A stretch of 6,160 nucleotides of DNA from Prochloron sp. SP5CPC1 (GTDB lineage Bacteria; Cyanobacteriota; Cyanobacteriia; Cyanobacteriales; Prochloraceae): assembly GCA_014323965.1 (NCBI GenBank), contig JACONB010000117.1:1-6160 (forward strand), in the 5' to 3' direction. Position numbers and translations under genes: made by a program. This document shows, piece after piece, positions 1-4,484 of this stretch; position 1 is the first letter of the stretch; every line of letters begins with the position of its first letter. The notes beneath the pieces were generated by a model, which worked only from the letters and a program-made list of their open reading frames with translations, did no database searches and was not told the DNA's origin.

Positions 1-589
1 CGTAGGTGTGGAGGCTGTAGAAACGAGTCAGAGTTGCTTGACCCACACTAGCACTACCCCTCATGAGTTCCACGATTTGGTCCCCAACTACGGGAATAGC
101 AGCGGGAACACCAGAGACGATTTTAACCGCCCAGTAACCCACCTGATCCCAAGGAAGGGAATAACCGGTGACACCAAAGGAAACGGTGATAACTGCTAGC
201 ACTACCCCTGTTACCCAGGTCAATTCCCGAGGCTTTTTAAAACCCCCAGTGAGATAAACCCGGAAGGTGTGCAAAATCATCATCAGCACCATCATGCTGG
301 CAGACCAACGATGGATAGAGCGGATTAGCCAGCCGAAGTTCACATCGGTCATGATGTACTGTACCGAGGTGAAAGCCTCCGCAACTGTGGGCTTGTAGTA
401 GAAAGTCATGGCGAATCCAGTGGCAAACTGGATCAGGAAGCAAACCAGGGTTATGCCCCCCAGACAATAGAAGATATTGACATGGGGCGGCACGTATTTG
501 CTGGTGATGTCGTCTGAGATCGCCTGAACATCTAGGCGCTCGTCAAACCACTTAAATGCTTTGGATTCGGTAACTTCTTTGGAAAACAT
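1..589 (-). CDS. petB: Cytochrome b6 of the cytochrome b6f complex (3' end outside window)
   Basis: Reading down from the ATG at 589-587 gives an uninterrupted 196-residue frame that leaves the window; the family is usually about 222 residues, so roughly 26 C-terminal residues are missing. The protein is the multi-pass haem subunit of cytochrome b6f in the thylakoid membrane, passing electrons between plastoquinol and plastocyanin/cytochrome c6. Visible signatures are SKYVPPHVNIFYCLGG, with Cys42 the expected covalent attachment site for haem c(n); His93 and His107, 14 residues apart, in RSIHRW and ILHTFRVYLTGGFKKPREL; the motif GYSLPWDQVGYWA; and His194 in FYSLHTY, 101 residues after His93, as expected for the b-haem ligands. 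The start gives MFSKEV, the usual cyanobacterial N-terminus, although no good Shine-Dalgarno sequence precedes it. petD normally follows petB and would lie beyond the left edge. It is divergent from ctpA. Confidence 0.97.
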   Translation of the reverse strand, partial: MFSKEVTESKAFKWFDERLDVQAISDDITSKYVPPHVNIFYCLGGITLVCFLIQFATGFAMTFYYKPTVAEAFTSVQYIMTDVNFGWLIRSIHRWSASMMVLMMILHTFRVYLTGGFKKPRELTWVTGVVLAVITVSFGVTGYSLPWDQVGYWAVKIVSGVPAAIPVVGDQIVELMRGSASVGQATLTRFYSLHTY

Positions 590-721
590 AAGGGTAGAGA
601 TAGATATGAAGGATTATGGTAGTGCCACCCTTGCTCTCCCCACCACGGGGGAGTACTTTGGGATGAGAACTGTTTACAAAAATGTAACATATCTTTAAGA
701 GAAGAAATCAAAAATATACTC
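590..721. promoter_or_regulatory. Divergent petB / ctpA promoter region
   Basis: This 132-bp gap must hold the promoters of both petB (-) and ctpA (+). On the minus strand CATAAT (618-613) is a fair -10 box about 24 bases from the petB start, with no convincing -35. For ctpA, TTTACA at 673-678 could be a -35 box, but the sequence 17 bp on (TAAGAG, 696-701) is a poor -10. Two structured sites are present: a G/C hairpin CTCCCC-6 nt-GGGGAG (636-653), and an AT-rich near-palindrome TGTTTACAAAAATGTAACA (671-689) with a perfect TACA-AAAA-TGTA core, which may be an operator. No known regulator's site (for example NtcA GTA-N8-TAC) is clearly matched. The promoter assignments are inference. Confidence 0.45.
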
Positions 722-1933
722 ATGGTGAAAAGAAGCGGATTGTGGCTGACAATCTTATTTGCTTTATTCTTTTGCTGGCAGATTCAACCTGCTGCTGCCT
801 TTACGGAAGGACAAAAGGAATTACTCCAATCCTGGCGCATTGTCAACCAAGCTTATATAGATGAAACTTTTAATAATCAGAACTGGTGGTTATTGCGGCG
901 TCAGTTTCTCAAAGGGCAGCTGGATAATTCTGAGCAGACTTATACTGCTATTGAGGAAATGCTAGCCACCCTGAATGACCCTTATACTAGGTTACTGCGA
1001 CCAGAACAGTATTCCAGCTTGCAAATCAATACTTCTGGGGAACTGGAGGGAGTGGGACTGCAAATTAATATTAATGGTGCTGGGGAGTTGGAAGTTGTTG
1101 CCCCTATCGCTGGTTCCCCCGCTGCAACCGCAGGTATTGCACCTCGGGACCGTATTCTCGCTATTGACGGGATTAGTACTTCTACCCTAACCCTAGACGA
1201 GTCTGCTGGGAGAATGCGGGGAAAAGTTGGCACCACCGTCTCTTTAACTATTTTGCCCCGAGGAGAAGAAACACCTGTCACTGTGGATTTAGTGCGGGAT
1301 GTCATTTCCCTGAGCCCTGTCTACGCCACTCTGGATGAACGGTTGGATAATTTCCCTATTGGTTATGTCCGTCTGAGTCAATTTAGTGCTAATGCTGCCC
1401 AGGAAGTTGCTACAGCCATTGAGGAGTTGGAGCAACTTGGAGCTGAGGGTTATATCTTAGATCTGCGCAATAATCCTGGAGGACTGCTGGAAGCGGGAAT
1501 TGAGATTGCCCGTCTCTGGCTTGAGGAAGGAAAAATCGTCTATACTGTCAATCGTGAAGGAACCATGGGCAGTTTTGAGGCTGATGGCACTGCTCTCACT
1601 CAAGATCCTCTCGTAGTATTGGTTAATGAGGGAACTGCCAGTGCGGGAGAAATTCTCGCTGGCGCTTTGCAGGATAATGGGAGAGGGTTACTGGTGGGAG
1701 AAACTACTTTTGGCAAAGGTTTGATTCAGTCCTTGTTTGAACTGGTAGATGGGGCAGGTTTAGCTGTGACGGTGGCTAAGTACGAAACTCCTAACCACAA
1801 AGATATCAATAAATTAGGCATTACTCCCGATCGCCTGGTTGCTCAAAAACCAATTTTTTTAGACCAAATAGGTACGGAAGCAGATGAACAATATCAAACA
1901 GCAGTACAATTGTTAACCAATACCATGCTCTAA
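722..1933 (+). CDS. ctpA: Carboxyl-terminal processing protease CtpA (D1 precursor protease)
   Basis: A 403-residue S41-family serine protease. In cyanobacteria CtpA removes the short C-terminal extension of the photosystem II D1 precursor in the thylakoid lumen, which is needed to assemble the oxygen-evolving manganese cluster. Residues 1-26 form a signal peptide: basic MVKR start, hydrophobic core, and a probable cut after PAAA before Phe27. A PDZ domain spans about 105-190 (GVGLQI, GSPAATAGI, ILAIDG). The protease core follows: LDLRNNPGG (247-254), catalytic Ser307 in EGTASAGEILAGALQDN, and general-base Lys332 in TFGKGLIQS, 25 residues later as in the family. The stretch from YTVNR through AVTVAKYETP to KLGITPD is typical of CtpA and not of its paralogues CtpB and CtpC (judged from memory). 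The upstream purine run GAGAAGAA is only a weak ribosome site. It diverges from petB and is followed 9 bp downstream by a DUF1499 gene. Confidence 0.95.
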   Translation: MVKRSGLWLTILFALFFCWQIQPAAAFTEGQKELLQSWRIVNQAYIDETFNNQNWWLLRRQFLKGQLDNSEQTYTAIEEMLATLNDPYTRLLRPEQYSSLQINTSGELEGVGLQININGAGELEVVAPIAGSPAATAGIAPRDRILAIDGISTSTLTLDESAGRMRGKVGTTVSLTILPRGEETPVTVDLVRDVISLSPVYATLDERLDNFPIGYVRLSQFSANAAQEVATAIEELEQLGAEGYILDLRNNPGGLLEAGIEIARLWLEEGKIVYTVNREGTMGSFEADGTALTQDPLVVLVNEGTASAGEILAGALQDNGRGLLVGETTFGKGLIQSLFELVDGAGLAVTVAKYETPNHKDINKLGITPDRLVAQKPIFLDQIGTEADEQYQTAVQLLTNTML

Positions 1934-1942
1934 AAGTTAAAA

Positions 1943-2317
1943 ATGTTTAATTTTGCAGGCAAAAGACCCAATAATCTAGGAGTTAAAGACGGAAAACTGG
2001 CACCCTGTCCTGGTACTCCTAACTGCGTTAGCAGCCAAACTGAAGATTCAAGATTTAAAATAGCCCCTCTTCCTGGTGTGAAAATAGCCCAGGTGAAAAA
2101 AATCATTAAAAACATGGGGGGAACCACAATTATCAAGGAAACAGACAATTATCTCTATGCTGAATTTAAGAGTAAATTCATGGGCTATGTAGATGATGTG
2201 GAATTCTATCTCGATAGTATTTCTAATGTGATGCACGTCCGTTCTGCTTCCCGTTTGGGTAAATCTGACCTAGGGGTTAACCGCAAACGTATTGAAGCCA
2301 TTAGAGCAAAACTGTGA
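1943..2317 (+). CDS. DUF1499 domain protein, function unknown
   Basis: A 124-residue protein that is almost entirely one DUF1499 domain. Recognisable motifs are the N-terminal KRPNNLGVKDGKLAPCPGTPNCVSSQ, with Cys22 and Cys28 and an obligatory-looking PNCVSS, a central YLYAEF...DDVEFYLD segment, and the C-terminal VRSASRLGKSDLGVNRKRIEAIR. I see no signal peptide and no membrane segment in this copy, so it looks soluble. The biochemical role of the family is not established. It begins 9 bp after the ctpA stop with no promoter-like sequence or Shine-Dalgarno between, so co-transcription with ctpA is likely; this would tie it loosely to photosystem biogenesis, but that is guilt by association. 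The chosen ATG gives the typical family N-terminus. Confidence 0.9.
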   Translation: MFNFAGKRPNNLGVKDGKLAPCPGTPNCVSSQTEDSRFKIAPLPGVKIAQVKKIIKNMGGTTIIKETDNYLYAEFKSKFMGYVDDVEFYLDSISNVMHVRSASRLGKSDLGVNRKRIEAIRAKL

Positions 2318-2320
2318 TTG

Positions 2321-2341
2321 GTAGGGTGGGCAATGCCCACC
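2321..2341. repeat. Dispersed palindromic repeat GTAGGGTGGGC...
   Basis: The core GGTGGGCAATGCCCACC (2325-2341) is a near-perfect palindrome able to form an 8-bp stem around one base. It is preceded by GTAG, and the 10-mer GTAGGGTGGG (2321-2330) recurs at 4394-4403. A second copy of the core family appears in the opposite orientation at 4463-4484, so this is a dispersed element. It begins 4 bp after the DUF1499 stop. It may act as a transcript-end stabiliser, but there is no following T-run, so it is not a classical intrinsic terminator. Confidence 0.7.
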
Positions 2342-2360
2342 TGTACTGTCGTAATACCTC

Positions 2361-2384
2361 GCGCAAAGGCGCAAAGACGCAAAG
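2361..2384. repeat. Three tandem 8-mers, GCGCAAAG type
   Basis: Two exact copies of GCGCAAAG (2361-2368, 2369-2376) are followed by ACGCAAAG (2377-2384). Similar runs of this octamer are a familiar intergenic low-complexity repeat in cyanobacterial genomes (from memory). It sits immediately upstream of the DUF4058 start; the AAAGGGA at its end is 9 bases before that ATG and may double as a weak ribosome binding site. Confidence 0.75.
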
Positions 2385-2396
2385 GGATGAAGGCTG

Positions 2397-3200
2397 ATGA
2401 CTTATATTTTTCCGGGAATGGATCCCTATTTAGAACATCCGAATTTTTGGCCAGAAGTACATCATTGGCTAATTAGCCTCATTGCGGAAACCTTAATGCC
2501 TCAAATACGTCCTAAATATGAGGTAGGAATTGAAAAGCGAATATATGAGGTAAATGACACTAATGACACTAATGGAGAGCGTTCTCTCTTAATAGGTATT
2601 CCTGACGCAACAGTAAAACAACCGAAGAGTAACTTGGATTTACAACCAACCAATATAGCTGTTGCCGCACCCACCACACAACCAAGGAAAGTCATGGTTC
2701 CGGTACCGACGCGAATCAAACATGTATATTTAGAAGTAAGAGATATGGAAACTGGTTGGGTTGTGACAGCAATAGAAATTCTTTCTCCCGTAAATAAACG
2801 TTCTGGGGAAGGAAGAATGAGTTATTTGCAAAAACGCCAGGGCATTTTGGTAAGTTTGACAAATTTGGTAGAGATTGATTTGCTGCGGGGGGGGAAACCT
2901 ATGCCCACATTGGATAATGATATAGAGAGCGATTATCGAGTTTTGGTGAGTCGGGGAACTCTTCGCCCCGAAGCAGAATTATACTCCTTTAACCTGGAAG
3001 ATAGGCTGCCTAGTTTTCCTCTTCCTTTACGTTCTGAAGATAGGGAACCTATTATTGATTTACAAGTGCTATTGAATCAGGTTTATGACAGGGCTGGTTA
3101 CGATTATCGGATTGATTACTCTCGGGAAGTTGTGCCCGCTTTAGCAGAAAAAGATAAGATATGGGTAAAGGAATTATTGGGGATGAAAAATCAGCGTTAA
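2397..3200 (+). CDS. DUF4058 family protein, function unknown
   Basis: A 267-residue protein recognised by its near-invariant N-terminus FPGMDPYLEHPNFWPEVHH (residues 5-23) and by VYLEVRD, AIEILSPVNK (126-134), YLQKRQ (143-148), NLVEIDLLRGG (156-166) and the C-terminal DLQVLLNQVYDRAGYDYRIDY (221-241). DUF4058 is a large, uncharacterised family abundant in cyanobacteria. The pattern PD (69-70), E-I-L-S-P (127-131), a later Lys (146) and a beta strand VEIDLL resembles the spacing of Uma2-like PD-(D/E)XK proteins; this is my inference. No signal peptide or membrane segment is seen. An in-frame TGA at 2388-2390 fixes 2397 as the earliest ATG. Oddities are a 9-bp tandem duplication giving NDTNDTN (residues 53-59) and an eight-G run at 2887-2894. 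It is convergent with the DUF29 gene, 42 bp away. Confidence 0.9.
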   Translation: MTYIFPGMDPYLEHPNFWPEVHHWLISLIAETLMPQIRPKYEVGIEKRIYEVNDTNDTNGERSLLIGIPDATVKQPKSNLDLQPTNIAVAAPTTQPRKVMVPVPTRIKHVYLEVRDMETGWVVTAIEILSPVNKRSGEGRMSYLQKRQGILVSLTNLVEIDLLRGGKPMPTLDNDIESDYRVLVSRGTLRPEAELYSFNLEDRLPSFPLPLRSEDREPIIDLQVLLNQVYDRAGYDYRIDYSREVVPALAEKDKIWVKELLGMKNQR

Positions 3201-3242
3201 TTAATGACTCTATATGGCGATCGCCCGCGAATACGCACCACC
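3201..3242. other. Convergent intergenic gap with an extended HIP1 palindrome
   Basis: The gap between the 3' ends of the DUF4058 and DUF29 genes holds GGCGATCGCC (3216-3225), a 10-bp perfect palindrome built on the cyanobacterial HIP1 octamer GCGATCGC. Other HIP1 copies lie at 4230-4237, just after hicB, and at 5100-5107, inside lpxD. No T-run or larger stem that would make a clear terminator is visible. Confidence 0.6.
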
Positions 3243-3701
3243 TCAGGTAAAATAGTCTTCAGCCAAAACTTCCTCTAAACTAAAAGGACACTGAGACGGA
3301 AAGGTATTTTCTGGGAACCCTGTTTCATGAACTGCTAGTTTTTTAGCGTCACGATAACACTTTCCAGTAACAAATATTTCCTCACAGTAATTTTGCAAAC
3401 TAGGACTATCTTCAAATGCTTCCTTTATTCTCTGTCGATGTTCTTCTATGGTATACTTCCAACTATGAGAGCGTTTCTCAGGTTGATATTTGTATTTGAG
3501 TAAATGAAACAATAAAATCTTGAGGTTGCTATAAACACTTCTTTTCTCTTTTTTACCCATATCTTCTAGTTCTTCGATTAAATTGGGAATATCTAGAGCT
3601 GACAACTCACCATTCCGTAGCAACAAGGTGGTTTGTTGCAACCAAAGATAATAGTCTTTTTCATATAAATTTGAAATCTTGGGAATATTCAGAACAGCCA
3701 T
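3243..3701 (-). CDS. DUF29 family protein, function unknown
   Basis: A 152-residue protein with the usual size and signature of DUF29: LYEKDYYLWLQQTTLLLRNG (12-31), DIPNLIEELEDMGKKEKR (37-54), a helical block LKILLFHLLKYKYQPEKRSHSW (60-81) and a region rich in basic and acidic residues up to about 120. The fold is expected to be largely alpha-helical and cytosolic; no signal peptide is seen. DUF29 genes are multicopy in cyanobacteria and no function is established. The start at 3701 is supported by GAGAGGGG on the minus strand, with a purine core about 8 bases upstream. A TATAAT box on the minus strand (3748-3743) is a plausible -10, leaving a leader of about 35 nt. It is divergent from the hicA remnant and convergent with the DUF4058 gene. 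Confidence 0.9.
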   Translation of the reverse strand: MAVLNIPKISNLYEKDYYLWLQQTTLLLRNGELSALDIPNLIEELEDMGKKEKRSVYSNLKILLFHLLKYKYQPEKRSHSWKYTIEEHRQRIKEAFEDSPSLQNYCEEIFVTGKCYRDAKKLAVHETGFPENTFPSQCPFSLEEVLAEDYFT

Positions 3702-3742
3702 CTTTTACCCCTCTCGTTAACCACAAATTACCGTCACTGAGC

Positions 3743-3786
3743 ATTATATCCTAATTTAACCTCCCAGTGCTATAATAGACTATAAT
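3743..3786. promoter_or_regulatory. Divergent -10 boxes for the DUF29 gene and the hicAB remnant
   Basis: On the minus strand TATAAT occupies 3748-3743, facing the DUF29 gene. On the plus strand TGC-TATAAT (3768-3776) is a perfect extended -10 element facing hicA/hicB, and a second TATAAT follows at 3781-3786 as part of a 10-bp tandem-like pair (CTATAATAGA, then CTATAATTAC). No good -35 box is found at 17 bp for either direction, which is tolerable for an extended -10 promoter. The plus-strand promoter lies about 100 bp before hicA. The assignment comes from sequence matches only. Confidence 0.5.
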
Positions 3787-3875
3787 TACCTAAAATCCTA
3801 GCACATCCTTTACTCATCGGGAACTTGAAGATGTATTGCTCGAAATTTAGATTTGAGAATCTCTCTACTACTAAG

Positions 3876-3983
3876 ATGAAAGTCAGACAAGTTATTAAAA
3901 AGCTACAAGCAGACGGCTAGACTCTTATCCGAACGAGAGGTAGTCACAGACAATATAAACATCCCACTAAACCAGGAAAAGTA
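3876..3983 (+). pseudogene. hicA: HicA toxin remnant: nonsense codon and lost 3' end
   Basis: From the ATG at 3876 the frame reads MKVRQVIKKLQADG, then TAG (3918-3920), then TLIRTRGSHRQYKHPTKPGKV up to 3983. This is the N-terminal half of a HicA mRNA interferase: the double-stranded-RNA-binding-like fold with the G-S-H motif, whose His (codon 24) is the conserved catalytic residue. The stop sits where the family normally has a Trp or other aromatic residue after the Gly, so a TGG-to-TAG change is likely. The rest of the domain, normally about 20-25 further residues (a V-P-x-H type strand and a P-G-T-L-x-S-I-L helix), is absent: the frame runs straight into the hicB start in another frame and ends at TGA 4041. 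Two independent lesions make an active toxin improbable. The gene order, hicA then hicB, is the usual one. Confidence 0.85.
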
Positions 3984-3984
3984 A

Positions 3985-4221
3985 ATGCGCTACGCTATTA
4001 TAATCGAAAAAGCCCAGCACAATTATGCTGCTTACGCTCCTGATGTTCCTGGATGTATTGCTACAGGAGCCACTATTGAAGAGGTGAAGCAACAGATACA
4101 AGAAGCGCTAGAATTTCATTTCGAGGGATTAGCTTTAGATAATGAATCAATTCCTCTCCCCACTACTATCTGCGATTACGTTCATCCAAAATTATCATTA
4201 AAAGAGTCTTTGGTGAGCTAG
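3985..4221 (+). CDS. hicB: HicB-family antitoxin, orphaned by the decay of hicA
   Basis: A 78-residue short HicB. The N-terminal RYAIIIEKAQHNYAAYAPDVPGCIATG is the typical antitoxin strand pair with the P-D-x-P-G-C motif (residues 19-24), followed by the helix TIEEVKQQIQEALEFHFEGL (30-49) and an IPLPT turn (56-60). HicB folds as a partial RNase H-like domain that covers and blocks HicA; some HicB proteins also carry a C-terminal DNA-binding domain, which this short form lacks. The frame is intact even though the toxin gene beside it is broken. The start is supported by AGGA (3975-3978), six bases upstream, a sequence that itself belongs to the hicA remnant. It could still neutralise HicA toxins encoded elsewhere, or be in early decay; the sequence does not say which. 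Confidence 0.9.
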   Translation: MRYAIIIEKAQHNYAAYAPDVPGCIATGATIEEVKQQIQEALEFHFEGLALDNESIPLPTTICDYVHPKLSLKESLVS

Positions 4222-4478
4222 TTTTAATTGCGATCGCTAATACGGTAGATTAGGTTGGGTAGAGCGCAAGCGAAACCTAACAAAAATTTACTTTGTGGGT
4301 GTTGGGTTTCGTTCCTCAACCCAACCTACTATTACGTTCATTTTTACCCACAAATGTTTAAGACTGTTACTGTTACAAAACTTTACATTCAATGTAGGGT
4401 GGGTTCGGTGTTCGGGGAAATTTAAACCCTGCTTGCGCCCCCGCATTTTTGAACGTGGGGTTGGTGGGCATTGCCCCC
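4222..4478. other. Gene-free convergent region holding two inverted-repeat elements
   Basis: Between the 3' ends of hicB and lpxD no credible gene is found; the only open frame (4295-4486) is made of repeat sequence. It contains a HIP1 site (4230-4237), an inverted repeat (4251-4328), a 13-bp palindrome TACATT-C-AATGTA (4384-4396), a TGTTAC doublet (4365-4376) and a second inverted-repeat element (4392-4484) that runs into lpxD. Either inverted repeat could serve as a bidirectional transcript end for the two convergent genes, but neither is a classical intrinsic terminator. Confidence 0.7.
4251..4328. repeat. Imperfect inverted repeat, TAGGTTGGGT...ACCCAACCTA
   Basis: The left arm (4251-4282) begins TAGGTTGGGT and ends CGAAACCTAACA. 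The right arm (4300-4328) begins TGTTGGGTTTCGTT and ends ACCCAACCTA. The reverse complement of the right arm matches the left over almost its whole length, with a three-base gap and a few mismatches in the centre. The spacer is 17 bp, so a long hairpin could form. This looks like a small non-autonomous palindromic repeat of the type scattered through cyanobacterial genomes; no transposase gene is present. Confidence 0.75.
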
Positions 4479-4484
4479 CTACAT
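4392..4484. repeat. 93-bp element with 8-bp terminal inverted repeats overlapping the lpxD 3' end
   Basis: ATGTAGGG (4392-4399) and CCCTACAT (4477-4484) are perfect inverted ends. The right side contains GGTGGGCATTGCCC (4463-4476), which is the reverse complement of the core of the repeat at 2321-2341, and the left side shares GTAGGGTGGG with that same repeat. It therefore looks like a longer version of that dispersed repeat with about 60 bp of extra sequence in the middle. The right end supplies the last Met codon and the TAG stop of lpxD (4479-4481, read on the minus strand). Confidence 0.65.

Noticed and set aside
8..199. 63-residue plus-strand open frame
   Set aside because: It lies antisense within petB, whose minus-strand translation is unmistakable; no family resemblance.
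237..467. 76-residue minus-strand open frame
   Set aside because: Same strand as petB but in a different frame and fully inside it; the composition is a frame shadow.
636..653. Terminator hairpin CTCCCC...GGGGAG
   Set aside because: It lies between two divergent starts, where no transcript needs to end, and no T-run follows.
982..1305. 107-residue minus-strand open frame
   Set aside because: Antisense shadow of the PDZ region of ctpA; no recognisable domain and no ribosome site.
1931..1942. Shared TAAAAGTTAA sequence after the ctpA and TerD-family stops (also at 6120-6129)
   Set aside because: Short, AT-rich and easily produced by chance; no further similarity around it.
2325..2341. Intrinsic terminator after the DUF1499 gene
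   Set aside because: The stem is strong but there is no T-run after it; it matches a dispersed repeat better.
4251..4484. CRISPR array or complete insertion sequence
   Set aside because: There are only inverted arms of different sequence, no regularly spaced direct repeats, and no transposase gene.
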